This document shows positions 20,747 to 30,050 of a stretch of DNA of 64,000 bases, one piece after another. Both the position numbers and the translations under genes were made by a program. Below the pieces are notes generated by a model that ran no database searches, was not told where the DNA came from, and was given only the letters and a program-made list of their open reading frames with translations. This stretch comes from Pseudomonas farsensis (GTDB taxonomy: Bacteria; Pseudomonadota; Gammaproteobacteria; Pseudomonadales; Pseudomonadaceae): the NCBI RefSeq assembly GCF_014268805.2, contig NZ_JABWRF020000001.1, positions 1,746,001 through 1,810,000 on the forward strand, written 5' to 3'. Each line of letters opens with the position of its first letter. Within the stretch, counting starts at the first letter, position 1.

Positions 20747-21130
20747 TCAAGCCTGCGGGGGCGTGCAGTCATCCTTTTCAGGGCAATCCCCCGCCAGAGC
20801 GCGATATTCCTTGCGCAGTTCGCGCAGCGCCTTGCTGTCCATGGCTTCGAGGTCCAGCACCGAGCGTTGCGCCGATTTCGATGCGCGGATCAGTTCGTCG
20901 AGCTTCACATGAATGATGTCGTTGTCGCGGTTCTGGGTGTTCTGAATCAAAAACACCATGAGGAAGGTGACGATGGTGGTCGAGGTGTTGATGATCAGTT
21001 GCCAGGTATCGTTGTAATGAAACCATGGCCCCGATACTGCCCACATGATGATCAGCACGATGGCGATCAGAAATGTGCTAGGGCGGCCGGCCTGATTGGA
21101 CAGCCATTGGCAGAATTGCGCGAACTTCAT
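20747..21130 (-). CDS. Low-affinity iron permease family membrane protein
   Basis: A 127-residue membrane protein of the 'low affinity Fe/Cu permease' family (Iron_permease). It has two hydrophobic helices (about residues 20-36, FLIAIVLIIMWAVSGPW, and 46-62) joined by the family-typical HYNDTWQLIINTSTTIVTFL sequence, then the diagnostic VFLIQNTQNRDN motif. A soluble C-terminal helix rich in charge follows (LDELIRASKSAQRSVLDLEA) with two cysteines near the end. The yeast namesake Fet4 is not closely related, so iron transport by bacterial members is a name only. It converges tightly with the 99-aa gene. Confidence 0.8.
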   Translation of the reverse strand: MKFAQFCQWLSNQAGRPSTFLIAIVLIIMWAVSGPWFHYNDTWQLIINTSTTIVTFLMVFLIQNTQNRDNDIIHVKLDELIRASKSAQRSVLDLEAMDSKALRELRKEYRALAGDCPEKDDCTPPQA

Positions 21131-21280
21131 GAGCTACCTCCGTGTGATCGTTCCATAGTCGGACCACAGCGTGCGGCAGAAATCTTTTTTAACATTCAAC
21201 CGCTGTGCGGGGCAGTTAAATCAAACTTTTGCGGCAGACCAGGGCTCTTCTGAAGGACATCAGCCCATCAGGAGAGCGTT

Positions 21281-21505
21281 ATGAACCGTACCGAAAGCAA
21301 AGCGGCCGACAAAGTGCCTCGGCCGATTTCTTCCGAGCAGGCGCAGCGTGGCGAGGGTTCCCCTGACCCAGTGCTGGAGCGTCCAGAACCGGGTACCGAG
21401 ACCGTGGACAAGGTTATTACGCCGACCTCGATCAAAGAGCAGGAAGAGCAGGCAGAAGCGATCAAGCGGCAGTTGGCAGAGGTTGAAAACAAAACGCACC
21501 GTTGA
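21281..21505 (+). CDS. Small hydrophilic unknown protein (74 aa)
   Basis: A 74-residue, highly charged, probably disordered protein starting MNRTESKAADKVPRPISSEQ. A Pro/Glu-rich middle is followed by a C-terminal amphipathic segment (IKEQEEQAEAIKRQLAEVEN) that could form a short coiled coil. There are no Cys or Trp residues and no signal peptide. The Shine-Dalgarno CAGGAG lies 8 nt upstream of the ATG. Stand-alone, followed by a REPIN and convergent with a membrane-anchored unknown. Function not recognised. Confidence 0.6.
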   Translation: MNRTESKAADKVPRPISSEQAQRGEGSPDPVLERPEPGTETVDKVITPTSIKEQEEQAEAIKRQLAEVENKTHR

Positions 21506-21519
21506 GTCAACACGGTCAA

Positions 21520-21635
21520 TGTAGGAGCGGCCTTGTGCCGCGAAAGGGCTGCAAAGCAGCCCCAGCGATTCTGCATGATTTGCAGATCATAGGGGCTGCT
21601 GCGCAGCCCTTTCGCGGCGCAAGGCCGCTCCTACA
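21520..21635. repeat. REPIN between convergent genes
   Basis: Two REP arms (GTAGGAGCGGCCTTGTGCCG on the left and its near-complement on the right) with inner GGGCTGC/GCAGCCC pairs form a long imperfect hairpin. It is the same REP subtype as 51263-51377. Confidence 0.85.
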
Positions 21636-21656
21636 GACGCCGTGCCCACCTTGGTT

Positions 21657-22139
21657 TCAGCGCCGGCCACGCAAGCAGGCCAGCACCACGGATGCACCTA
21701 CCAGCACAAGCGCACCTGCCACCCACAAGCGCGACACGGCTGGCGTGCGCTGGCGCCCACCAGCCTGCCCAGCGTCCGTTTCCGGCGCCAGCCCTGCGTC
21801 GGCGTCACCGCTGCCTTGTGCACTATCACCCGCCACCGGCTCGGCGTCTTCAGGGGGCCACTGTTTGAGACGAGAAACCTCAAGGCGGGTGCCGTCAACC
21901 AGCGTTAACACCAGGTTCTCGATATTACCCGCTGCGCGGTTGGGAAATACCGGTTCGCCGGTCGGGTCCAGCGCGTCGTAGATGAATCGGGTCCCTTCAA
22001 GCCAGCCGACGGCGGTGAGTAGTTCCGGGCCCAGGTAGTACTTGCCGTCCAGAAAGAACCCCGGGAAAGGATGCGCACGCTCCGTATTCTCGATGCGATA
22101 ACGCTCACCCGGGCGCATGCCGGTTGCCAAGTCAATCAT
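21657..22139 (-). CDS. Unknown protein with C-terminal membrane anchor, coupled to an alcohol dehydrogenase
   Basis: A 160-residue protein with no recognised family. Residues 1-95 look like a compact soluble domain ([20 protein letters not shown], then [14 protein letters not shown] and [17 protein letters not shown]). Residues 96-133 are a low-complexity Gly/Asp/Ala linker. A single C-terminal TM helix (about 137-155, [18 protein letters not shown]) ends in RGRR, a tail-anchor-like arrangement. Its start codon overlaps the stop of the upstream zinc alcohol dehydrogenase by 4 nt, so the pair is translationally coupled and probably functionally linked. Confidence 0.65.
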   Translation of the reverse strand: MIDLATGMRPGERYRIENTERAHPFPGFFLDGKYYLGPELLTAVGWLEGTRFIYDALDPTGEPVFPNRAAGNIENLVLTLVDGTRLEVSRLKQWPPEDAEPVAGDSAQGSGDADAGLAPETDAGQAGGRQRTPAVSRLWVAGALVLVGASVVLACLRGRR

Positions 22140-23347
22140 GGCCGCGCCCCTCCAAAATCGCCCAGCGTGCCAGAGGCAGCACCGGGCACCAGAATGACCT
22201 TGCGGCAGTCGTCCTGCTTCTGGTCGAACAGCTTGTAGCCCAAGGCCGCTTCCTCCAGCGCCAGGCGGTGGGTGACGATCAACTCGGGGTGCAAGCGCTC
22301 AGCCTCGATATGATCGAGCAGCTCCGGGAGAAACTTCTGCACGTGGGTCTGGCCCATCTTGAAGGTCAGGCCCTTGTCGAACGCATCGCCGAACATGAAG
22401 GCATGGATGAACCCCGCGTACACCCCCGGCACGCTGACCACCCCGCCACGGCGCACCGCTGCAATGCTCTGGCGCAACGCCTTGCCGCTGCTGCCTTCGA
22501 TCTTCAGCGCCGTCAGCAGCGTTTCGGTGGTGCTGCCTTTGGCCTCAAAACCCACCGCATCGATGACCGCATCCACCCCGCGCATGCCCGGGGTCTGACG
22601 GATGATGCTGTCGGCGGGGTCGTCGTCCTGGGTGAAATTGATCGGGATCACGCCATAGGTGTCGCGGGCGAAGGCCAGCCGGTAGTCGTTGTCGTCGACC
22701 ATGAAGATGCTTTGTGCCCCCAGCATGCGCGCGCATGCCGCGCTGAGCAGGCCGACGGGCCCTGCGCCATAAATGGCAACCGTCGAGCCTTGGCCAATTT
22801 GTGCATTGGTGACGGCCTGCCAGGCGGTGGGGAGGATGTCCGACAGAAACAGCACTTTATCGTCGTTCAGCGTGCCCGGCACCTTGAACGGCCCGACGTT
22901 GGCCTTGGGCACGCGCACGTAGTCGGCCTGGCCGCCAGGCACGCCGCCGTACAGGTGGCTGTAGCCGAACAACGCGGCGCCCGGCGGGATGCCTTTCTTG
23001 TTGATGATCGCGCCCCGGCCCGTATTGGTGGTTTCGCAGGCGGCGAACTGGTCGAGCTGGCAGAAAAAACAGCTGCCGCAGGCGATCACGAAGGGAATTA
23101 CCACACGGTCGCCGACTTGCAGGTCGGTAACGCCGCGCCCGGTGTCCTCCACCACACCCATGAACTCGTGACCGAAGATATCGCCCGCTTCGGTATGCGG
23201 AATCTTGCCGTGGTACAGGTGCAGATCAGAGCCGCAGATCGCGGTTGCAGTCACCCTGAGGATGATGTCGTCCTCATCCTGAATGATCGGGTCCGCGACG
23301 GTGTCGACCCTGACATCGTTGGCGCCGTGATAGGTCAGTGCTCGCAT
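22136..23347 (-). CDS. Zinc-dependent alcohol dehydrogenase (glutathione-independent formaldehyde dehydrogenase-like)
   Basis: Medium-chain dehydrogenase/reductase of 403 residues. Catalytic zinc ligands Cys38, His60 and Glu61 (ICGSDLH, GHEFMG) are present. So is the structural zinc lobe with Cys90, Cys93, Cys96 and Cys104 ([13 protein letters not shown]). The NAD(P) Rossmann motif is [12 protein letters not shown]. The extra ~40-50 residues compared with ordinary alcohol dehydrogenases and the inserted SVFHG-like loops resemble FdhA-type or threonine-dehydrogenase-like members. Substrate is not resolvable from sequence. It is transcribed ahead of a tail-anchored unknown with a 4-nt overlap. 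Confidence 0.82.
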   Translation of the reverse strand: MRALTYHGANDVRVDTVADPIIQDEDDIILRVTATAICGSDLHLYHGKIPHTEAGDIFGHEFMGVVEDTGRGVTDLQVGDRVVIPFVIACGSCFFCQLDQFAACETTNTGRGAIINKKGIPPGAALFGYSHLYGGVPGGQADYVRVPKANVGPFKVPGTLNDDKVLFLSDILPTAWQAVTNAQIGQGSTVAIYGAGPVGLLSAACARMLGAQSIFMVDDNDYRLAFARDTYGVIPINFTQDDDPADSIIRQTPGMRGVDAVIDAVGFEAKGSTTETLLTALKIEGSSGKALRQSIAAVRRGGVVSVPGVYAGFIHAFMFGDAFDKGLTFKMGQTHVQKFLPELLDHIEAERLHPELIVTHRLALEEAALGYKLFDQKQDDCRKVILVPGAASGTLGDFGGARP

Positions 23348-23484
23348 TGTTCTACTCCTGCAGAGGCCTGTTTTTGAGGTGGTCTATGCAGGGGAAGCCA
23401 ATGGGGGAGGGAAAGTTCAGGTGAACTGTTCCAGTGGTGGGCATGGCGTTGGCATTGCCAAGACACACAATAAAATGGCAAATT

Positions 23485-23503
23485 GCAACTAATTCTCATT
23501 AGT
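23485..23503. promoter_or_regulatory. Fur-box-like operator before the first ECF sigma gene
   Basis: ACTAAT-TCTC-ATTAGT (23488-23503) forms a perfect 6-bp-arm palindrome in an AT-rich stretch, 12 bp before the start codon at 23516. It resembles Fur operators in front of Pseudomonas fecI-type genes. The second sigma gene has an analogous palindrome. Confidence 0.7.
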
Positions 23504-23515
23504 GACTTGATCTTC

Positions 23516-24031
23516 ATGGCCTCATTCGACCTTGCGCTGAGCACCGCGCTGCATAACCTCTATGCCGACCACAGCCCATGGCTACGCAACTGGCTGCGCA
23601 AGCGCCTTGGCAGCAGCTGCGATGCCGCGGACCTGGTGCAAGACACCTTCGTGCGGGTGATCAAAGCCCGTCAGGCCCTGGATGTGCGCCAGCCTCGGCA
23701 GTACCTGAGCACAGTTGCCAAGGGCCTGGTGATCGACCTGTACCGGCGCCGTGCCCTGGAGCAGAGCTACCTGCAAGCCTTGGCGGCGCTGCCCGAAGAT
23801 GTCTACCCCAGCGAAGAAACCCAGGCGCTGGTGCTGGAAACGCTGATGGAGATCGACCGCATGCTCGATAGCCTCGGCGACAAGGTCCGGCAGACGTTCA
23901 TCCTGTCGCAGTTCGAAGGCCTGAGTTACCCGGCCATCGCCCAGCGCCTGGGTATCTCGCTGCGCACCGTCAACAACCACATGGCCAAGGCCATGGAGCA
24001 TTGCTGCCTGATGCGCATGGGCCTGCTATGA
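23516..24031 (+). CDS. FecI-type ECF sigma factor (iron-starvation sigma)
   Basis: Sigma-70 family, group 4 (ECF), 171 residues. The sigma-2 region (LYADHSPWLRNWLRKRLGSS, then DAADLVQDTFVRVI) and sigma-4 region (VRQTFILSQFEGLSYPAIAQ, then LGISLRTVNNHMAKAM) are complete. It directs transcription of the adjacent TonB receptor when a ferric siderophore is bound. The start at 23516 (MASFDLALSTALHNLYADHS) is preferred over an in-frame upstream Met because of family length and the overlapping Fur box. Its stop overlaps the anti-sigma start as ATGA. This is the classical FecI-FecR-FecA order. Confidence 0.93.
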   Translation: MASFDLALSTALHNLYADHSPWLRNWLRKRLGSSCDAADLVQDTFVRVIKARQALDVRQPRQYLSTVAKGLVIDLYRRRALEQSYLQALAALPEDVYPSEETQALVLETLMEIDRMLDSLGDKVRQTFILSQFEGLSYPAIAQRLGISLRTVNNHMAKAMEHCCLMRMGLL

Positions 24032-24990
24032 CTACGCCACGTGCCGTGCTCGGGCTGGCCGAGCGCCAGGCGTTGCGCAGCGCGGCGCAGTGGTATGCGC
24101 GGCTGTCGTCGGGGCAGGGCGGCGCCGCCGAACAGGCCCGCTGGCAGCAGTGGCACAACGCCGACCCGCTGCACCGCGAGGCGTGGCAGCAGGTGGAAGC
24201 TGTGCAGCAGATGATTGCCCGTGTGCCAGGCGAACTTGGCGCTCCGGTGCTGCAACATACCGGTGAAACCCGGCGCCGGGTACTGCAGCAGTTGCTGATG
24301 TTGGCGGGGTTCGGCGTGGTCGGCTGGAACGGCTGGCACAGCGACTGGCGGGCAAGCCTGATGGCCAGTTACCGCACGCGGGTCGGTGAGCAGCGCCAGG
24401 TGCTGCTTGCCGATGGCAGCCGGGTGTTGCTCGATAGCCAATCGGCACTGGATGTCAGCTTCGACAACGCGCAGCGCTTACTGCATCTGCTGAGTGGGCG
24501 AGTGCTGGTCGAAACCGCTGCCGACCCGCTGGGCAGGCCGTTGCGCGTGGATGTGGCGCAGGGTCAGGTCGAGGCACTGGGGACGCGCTTTACCGTGCAG
24601 GTCGAAGCGCAGTTCTGCGAAGTGGCGGTTTTGGAAAGCGCGGTTCTGGTACGGCCGGCTGCGACTGCGGGTTCGTTGCGGGTCAATGCCGGGGAGCAGG
24701 TGCGTTTCGATGCCAACGCGCTGGGCCAGCCCTGGAACAGTGACATAACTGCTGCATCCTGGCGCACCGGCAGCCTGATCGCCATCGAGCGCCCGCTGGC
24801 GGACCTGCTCGATGAGCTTGCGCGCTACCGCCATGGCTGGCTGAGGTGTGACCCCGCCATCGCCGGGTTGAAGATCTCCGGGGCGTTTCCTCTGCATGAC
24901 ATCGACCTTGCCCTGGCGGCCCTGCACAGCGGCTTCGGCCTGCGCATCGTGCGCCGCACCGATTACTGGGTGACCGTGCTACCAGCATGA
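24028..24990 (+). CDS. FecR-type anti-sigma / sigma regulator
   Basis: Inner-membrane signal transducer of 320 residues. The N-terminal cytoplasmic DUF4880 segment (WYARLSSGQGGAAEQARWQQ, then WHNADPLHREAWQQVE) binds the sigma factor. One membrane helix sits near residues 87-103. The periplasmic FecR domain (ADGSRVLLDSQSALDVSF, LLSGRVLVETA, ALGTRFTVQ) and the C-terminal STN-interacting tail (LKISGAFPLHDIDLALAALH) follow. It senses the receptor's N-terminal signalling domain. Translationally coupled to the sigma gene; the receptor gene follows after 108 bp, leaving room for an ECF promoter. Confidence 0.93.
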   Translation: MTTPRAVLGLAERQALRSAAQWYARLSSGQGGAAEQARWQQWHNADPLHREAWQQVEAVQQMIARVPGELGAPVLQHTGETRRRVLQQLLMLAGFGVVGWNGWHSDWRASLMASYRTRVGEQRQVLLADGSRVLLDSQSALDVSFDNAQRLLHLLSGRVLVETAADPLGRPLRVDVAQGQVEALGTRFTVQVEAQFCEVAVLESAVLVRPAATAGSLRVNAGEQVRFDANALGQPWNSDITAASWRTGSLIAIERPLADLLDELARYRHGWLRCDPAIAGLKISGAFPLHDIDLALAALHSGFGLRIVRRTDYWVTVLPA

Positions 24991-25098
24991 CCGGCCCATT
25001 GAAAAATATTTTCATTCGCATTGCACTGTTTGCACCCTTCGCTCGGCTCATCCCCTGACAGGTATCGATTGATCGATTCAATTTGGGGAAGGGAAACA

Positions 25099-27558
25099 AT
25101 GAAATACCCGCACCATGGGCTGCTCAAGCCCGCTGCCGTTGCATTTGGCCTGAGTTTTTGTGGCCTGGGCGTTGCCAGCCTGCCGAACGTGGCACACGCC
25201 GCGCAGGCCAGCGGCGCGCAGTACTACCATGTGCCGGCCGGCAGCATGACCCGCGCGCTCAGTGCCTTTGCCTCGGCCTCAGGCAGTGCGCTGTCGTTCG
25301 ATGCGGCGCTGCTCGACGGGCTGAAATCTGCAGGGCTTGAAGGCAACTACAGCGTCGCCGAAGGCTTTGCTGTGCTGCTGCAAGGCTCCGGGCTGCAAGC
25401 CATACCGCAAAGCAATGGCAGCTACGCGCTGCGCCCGCTTTACAAAGCCGACGGCGCGGTAGAGCTGGGCGCCACCACCATCAACAGCGCAGCGCTGGGC
25501 CTGACCACCGAAGGCAGCGGGTCGTACACCACCGGCCAGAGCGCCTCGGCCACGCGCATGGCATTGTCGCTGCGCGAGACGCCGCAGTCGGTCAGTGTGA
25601 TCACCCGTCAGCAAATGGATGACCAGGGCCTGGTCGACCTGGCCAAGGTGTTGCAACAAACCCCAGGCATCACCGTCAACCGGGAAAACTCCGAAGGTTA
25701 CACCTACTACGCCCGCGGCTTCGAGATCCAGGCCTTCCAGTACGACGGAATCCCCAGCCTGAGCAGCGATGGCGGCAACGTGCGCGACAACTACAGCATC
25801 GGCAACTCGCTGATCTATGACCGCATCGAAGTGCTCAAGGGCGCCACCGGCCTGGTCAACGGCGTGGGTTACCCATCCGGGGTGATCAACATGGTGCGCA
25901 AGCGCCCAACCCGCGAGGCGCAGGGCCATGTGGCGGCAGGAGCGGGCTCGTGGGACCGTTACAGCACCGAGGTGGATGTGTCTGGCCCGCTGGTCGATAG
26001 CGGCGCCCTGCGCGGGCGTATGGTCGCCGGGACCGAGCAGCACGACAGTTTCATCGACTACCAGAAGGGCGAGCAGCAGGTGTTCTACGGCATTGTCGAG
26101 GCCGACCTGAACGATGCCACCACCCTGAGCGTTGGCTACGACTACCAGAAGAACAATAACGACGCGACTACCAACGCCCACCTGCCGGTGTTTTACAGCG
26201 ATGGCCGGCGGGTCGACCTGTCGCGCTCAAGCAACCCCGGCGACAAGTGGGCGTACCGCAACCAGAACACCCACCGCGCGTTCGTAGGCCTTGAGCACCA
26301 GTTGCAGAACGACTGGGTGGTCAAAGGCACCGTGTCCTATCGCAAGTACACCTCTCGCGAAATTCTGGCGGGGTTGTCGGGCGCGCATATCGACCCGGTG
26401 ACCAACACCATCGATCACGGTTTTTATGCCGGCGGCGCGTCCAAGTTCAATACCGACACCGACGAGAAATCCGTCGACCTGTTTGCCAAAGGGCCATTCG
26501 AGCTGTTTGGCCGCACCCACGAATTGGTCGTCGGCTACAACTATGCGCGCAATAGCTCGACCTCCAAACGGACTGACGGCACCACCGACGCCAGCGTCAA
26601 CCCGTTTACCTGGGATAACAACGCCGCGTACCCGACCGACTGGGCCTGGTGGTCGACGCAGCAGATCGAAGCCACGCAGAAAGTCAGCTACGCCGCCGTG
26701 GTGCTCAAACCCACCGATGCCTTGAGCGTCATTCTGGGTGCGCGGGTCAACGACTATGAATGGTCGCTGGACAGCATCAACGGCGCGGGTATCAGCAGGT
26801 CCTACCCGACCACCAACAGCGGTGAGGTCATTCCGTACGCCGGTATTACGTATGACCTGGATGAGCAATACACGGTGTACGCAAGCTACACCGATATCTT
26901 CAAGCCGCAGCCTTACAACAAGGACGCCAACGACAACCCCATCGAGCCGCTGACCGGGCAGAGCTACGAGTTGGGCATCAAGGGTGAGTACTTTGATGGG
27001 CGCCTCAACGCAAGCCTTGCGCTGTTCCAGCTCAAACAGGACAACCTGGCGCAGAGCACCGGGCGTACCAACAGCGAAGGTTTTGAAGAAATGCGTGCGG
27101 TGTCGGGCGCGACCACCAACGGCGTAGAGCTTGAGGTTGCCGGCGAGTTGCTACCTGACTGGAACATCAATGCAGGCTACGTGTACCAGGCTTCCTACGA
27201 TGCCGACCATGTGCGTGTGGCCACCACCCAGCCTCAGCACCTGTTCAAGGCCGCAACCACCTACCGCCTGCCGGGCGTGCTGAACCGGGCGATCGTGGGC
27301 GGTAATGTGCAGTGGCAGAGTGCGACTTTCTTCGGCGATGACAGTTTTGCCGCCGCAGTTGGCCCGCAAAAGTTCGAGCGCGGCAGCTACGCGGTGGTTG
27401 GGCTGATGGCCAGCTACGACTTCGACGAGCATCTGAAGGGTACGGTGAACGTCAATAACCTGTTTGATCGGGTCTATTACAGCGGCATTGGCAACTACAA
27501 CACCGCTTACTATGGCGACCCACGCAATGTGATGTTCAACGTCAAGTACAGCTTCTGA
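25099..27558 (+). CDS. TonB-dependent siderophore transducer (FecA/FpvA-type, with signalling domain)
   Basis: Outer-membrane receptor of 819 residues. A signal peptide ends near AHA (residue ~35). It is followed by a secretin/TonB N-terminal (STN) signalling domain (YHVPAGSMTRALSAFASASG, about 40-115), the plug with the TonB-box region, SLRETPQSVSVITRQQM and IEVLKGATGLVNGVGYPSGV, and a 22-strand barrel ending in the aromatic C-terminus MFNVKYSF. The STN domain marks it as a transducer for the upstream sigma/anti-sigma pair. The plug resembles hydroxamate receptors of the FhuE/FoxA/FiuA group, but the siderophore cannot be named from sequence. The start at 25099 has GGGAA upstream. Confidence 0.92.
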   Translation: MKYPHHGLLKPAAVAFGLSFCGLGVASLPNVAHAAQASGAQYYHVPAGSMTRALSAFASASGSALSFDAALLDGLKSAGLEGNYSVAEGFAVLLQGSGLQAIPQSNGSYALRPLYKADGAVELGATTINSAALGLTTEGSGSYTTGQSASATRMALSLRETPQSVSVITRQQMDDQGLVDLAKVLQQTPGITVNRENSEGYTYYARGFEIQAFQYDGIPSLSSDGGNVRDNYSIGNSLIYDRIEVLKGATGLVNGVGYPSGVINMVRKRPTREAQGHVAAGAGSWDRYSTEVDVSGPLVDSGALRGRMVAGTEQHDSFIDYQKGEQQVFYGIVEADLNDATTLSVGYDYQKNNNDATTNAHLPVFYSDGRRVDLSRSSNPGDKWAYRNQNTHRAFVGLEHQLQNDWVVKGTVSYRKYTSREILAGLSGAHIDPVTNTIDHGFYAGGASKFNTDTDEKSVDLFAKGPFELFGRTHELVVGYNYARNSSTSKRTDGTTDASVNPFTWDNNAAYPTDWAWWSTQQIEATQKVSYAAVVLKPTDALSVILGARVNDYEWSLDSINGAGISRSYPTTNSGEVIPYAGITYDLDEQYTVYASYTDIFKPQPYNKDANDNPIEPLTGQSYELGIKGEYFDGRLNASLALFQLKQDNLAQSTGRTNSEGFEEMRAVSGATTNGVELEVAGELLPDWNINAGYVYQASYDADHVRVATTQPQHLFKAATTYRLPGVLNRAIVGGNVQWQSATFFGDDSFAAAVGPQKFERGSYAVVGLMASYDFDEHLKGTVNVNNLFDRVYYSGIGNYNTAYYGDPRNVMFNVKYSF

Positions 27559-27564
27559 GGGCAG

Positions 27565-27602
27565 TGCCGGCGAGAGCAGGCTTGTACAGAACCATAGAAT
27601 CT
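27565..27602 (+). repeat. Direct repeat flanking a REPIN, copy 1
   Basis: About 38 bp built on GGCGAGAGCAGGCTTGTACA and an ACCATAGAATCTC tail. It recurs at 27789-27827 with a few substitutions. The two copies bracket the REPIN at 27672-27779. Confidence 0.65.
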
Positions 27603-27671
27603 CCCTCCCAGGCCCTGCTCAACCGCAACATTGCTTGATGGACCCAATCCAGTGGGAAATGGTAGACAGTT

Positions 27672-27779
27672 GTGGCGAGCGGGCTTGCCCCGCGTTGGGC
27701 TGCGCAGCAGCCCCTGAGGATTACCCTTGGGTTTTCAGGGCTGCTGCGCAGCCCAGCGCGGGGCAAGCCCGCTCGCCAC
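27672..27779. repeat. REPIN with near-perfect 42-bp arms
   Basis: The left arm starting GTGGCGAGCGGGCTTGCCCC and its reverse complement on the right differ at one position by eye. The arms continue through GGGCTGCGCAGCAGCCC, with a ~24-nt loop. Located between convergent TonB receptor genes. Confidence 0.9.
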
Positions 27780-27788
27780 AAGGAGATA

Positions 27789-27827
27789 TGCCTGGCGAGA
27801 ACAGGGCTGTACAAAACCATCGAATCT
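27789..27827 (+). repeat. Direct repeat flanking a REPIN, copy 2
   Basis: GGCGAGAACAGGGCTGTACA followed by ACCATCGAATCTC, the partner of 27565-27602 in the same orientation. Confidence 0.65.
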
Positions 27828-27940
27828 CACACGCAGCCCAGTTCTCTACGTGACAGCTCAGCCCAAAGAGCTGGGCGATTTCCTGCTAGGACCGCGTGCT
27901 GCCTGAGAACGGGGCGGGCCCGGGGCACCCAGCAGCTGAG

Positions 27941-30046
27941 TCACAGGCTCAGGCTCAGGCTGACACTCACATTGCGCGGCTCACCCGGCACTACCCACGC
28001 GCTGTTATACGAACGCTCGTAGTACGTGCGATCGAACAGGTTGTTCAAGTTCAGCCCCAAGGTGACTTGCTCGCTGGCCTTGTAGTGCGCAAGCAAGTCA
28101 ACCGTGCTGTAGGCGGGTAGGGTGAAGTTGCCGCCGGCCTGGCCTGAACGCTCGCCCACATAGTTGAATGCAGCGCCGACATCCGAGCCGCGCAGCGCAC
28201 CATCCTGGAACTCGTAAACGCCCAGCAGGCTACCGCTATGCCGGGCAATACCCAGCAGGTCGCTGCCCTCAGGCAGGCTGGCATCACCCTTGGTCACTTC
28301 TGCATCGATGTAGGCGTACGCCCCTATCACGCGCACAGCGTCGGTGACCTGGCCGCTGAACTGCATGTCCAGGCCCTGGCTGCGCGCCTTGCCAGCGGCA
28401 ACGCTGTCGCCAAGGGCATCGGTGGTGAGGACGTTTTCCTTGTCGATGCGAAACAGCGCAATGGTGGCGCCAAGACGGCTGTCGAGCAGGTCGAGCTTCA
28501 CGCCGGTCTCGTACCCCAAGCCTTTTTCCGGTTTGTACACCTGGCCCTGGGTGCCGAGGGTGTTGGGCTTGAACGAGGTGGAGGCGTTGGCGAACACGCC
28601 CACCTGCGGCGTCAGTTGGTAAAGCAGGCCGATGCGCGGGGTGGCAACGTCCTTCTCCTGGCTACTGCTGACCCCGCTGGTACGGTTCAGGGAAGTCTGC
28701 TCGATGTGCTCCAGGCGCACGCCCACCAAGCCACGCAGGCGCTCGGTGAAGGCAATCTGGTCTTGCAGGTTCAGTGCGTAGCTTTCGGTGTGCTCGTGGA
28801 AATCGTTGGCGCGGGTCAGCGCGGGCTTGGCCTGGCCGTACACCGGGTTGTAGATGTCCAGGCCGTAGCCGAGCAGGGTGGCGCTTTGTGGGTACTTCTG
28901 GCTGTTGCGGTAATTCTCGTATTCAAGGCCGATCAGCGTCTGGTGCTCCCAGCCCGCCCAATTGAAGGTGCCGTGCAGCTCGGCCTGGGTGATGTTGTCG
29001 TTCCACTCGAAGTCGCGCTCGCGGTAGAAGCGGGTGATGGTGCTGCCGACCACCGCCTGTGGTTCGGAGCTGGCGCCCTTGAGCGTGCCTTGGGTGTAGT
29101 GGTTGGCCAGGCGCAGCTTCCAGTCATCGCTGAGCATGTGCTCAAGCGCCAGGTCCACGGTCTGGTTGTCGTTGCGGACCTGCCCATCATTGGGCTCACC
29201 GAGGAAAGTCGAGCGTTTGACCGAACCCAGGTCACCGTTGACGGCCGCAATGCCCCGGTCGAATACCGACTCGGTGCGGGAAAACTCGGTGTCCAGCAGC
29301 AACCGCGTATCGGGCGACAACTGCCAGCTCAACGACGGGCTGACGATGCGCCGTTCGCTGTTCACATGGTCGCGGAAGCTGCCGTTGTCTTCGACGGCCA
29401 TGTTTATCCGCCCCAACAGGTTGCCTTCGCTGTCCAGCGGCGCGTTGGCGTCCAGGCTGGTGCGGTAGCGGTCCCAACTGCCGGCGCTCAGGCTCAGGTT
29501 GCTGAAGGTCTCGGCCTGCGGGCGCTTGGTCACGATATTGACTAGCCCGCCGGGGTCGCCACGGCCGTACAGGCTGGCCGCCGGGCCTTTGAGCACTTCG
29601 ATGCGCTCGATGTTGGAGGTGTCCGGGGCGCTGTAGCTGCCTCGGTTGACGGCAAAGCCGTTCTTGTACAGCTCGCCGGTGGTGAAACCGCGCACGCTGT
29701 AGTTGAGGAAGGTCAGGCCGCCGAAGTTGTTCTGCCGCGCCACGCCGCCGGCAAAGTCCAGGGCTCGGTCAATACGCGTGGTATTGAGGTCCTTGAGTAC
29801 CTGCGCCGGGATGACCTCGATGCTTTGCGGGGTATCGCGGATGTCGGTATCGGTGCGGCTGGCGGTGGCCGAACGGGTCGCCCGATAGCCTTGCACCGGG
29901 CCGTCGGCGCGTTCTTCAACGTAGGCGTCGGTAATCGAGATGGCTTCCAGCGTCAGGGGTTCTGCGGCGTAGAGCGGTTGTCCAAACATACCGAGGGTCA
30001 AACCGGCCAGCAGGGGTGCGTGATGTTTCAACAGGGGGTTCTCCAT
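27941..30046 (-). CDS. TonB-dependent siderophore/metallophore receptor, Zur-box associated
   Basis: Outer-membrane receptor of about 701 residues without an STN signalling domain. A signal peptide is followed by the plug (IRDTPQSIEVIPAQVLKDLN, IERIEVLKGPAASLYGRGDP, GGLVNIVTKRP) and a barrel ending in a Ser/Leu strand. By plug motif it belongs to the FhuA/FoxA siderophore group. The annotated ATG at 30046 has no Shine-Dalgarno, and a Zur-like palindrome lies only 4 bp upstream. A TTG at about 30031 has GGAG 9 nt before it and gives a cleaner signal peptide (MKHHAPLLAGLTLGMFGQPL), so the true start may be there. The Zur-like box suggests zinc-chelate uptake rather than iron. Confidence 0.85.
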   Translation of the reverse strand: MENPLLKHHAPLLAGLTLGMFGQPLYAAEPLTLEAISITDAYVEERADGPVQGYRATRSATASRTDTDIRDTPQSIEVIPAQVLKDLNTTRIDRALDFAGGVARQNNFGGLTFLNYSVRGFTTGELYKNGFAVNRGSYSAPDTSNIERIEVLKGPAASLYGRGDPGGLVNIVTKRPQAETFSNLSLSAGSWDRYRTSLDANAPLDSEGNLLGRINMAVEDNGSFRDHVNSERRIVSPSLSWQLSPDTRLLLDTEFSRTESVFDRGIAAVNGDLGSVKRSTFLGEPNDGQVRNDNQTVDLALEHMLSDDWKLRLANHYTQGTLKGASSEPQAVVGSTITRFYRERDFEWNDNITQAELHGTFNWAGWEHQTLIGLEYENYRNSQKYPQSATLLGYGLDIYNPVYGQAKPALTRANDFHEHTESYALNLQDQIAFTERLRGLVGVRLEHIEQTSLNRTSGVSSSQEKDVATPRIGLLYQLTPQVGVFANASTSFKPNTLGTQGQVYKPEKGLGYETGVKLDLLDSRLGATIALFRIDKENVLTTDALGDSVAAGKARSQGLDMQFSGQVTDAVRVIGAYAYIDAEVTKGDASLPEGSDLLGIARHSGSLLGVYEFQDGALRGSDVGAAFNYVGERSGQAGGNFTLPAYSTVDLLAHYKASEQVTLGLNLNNLFDRTYYERSYNSAWVVPGEPRNVSVSLSLSL

Positions 30047-30050
30047 GGTA

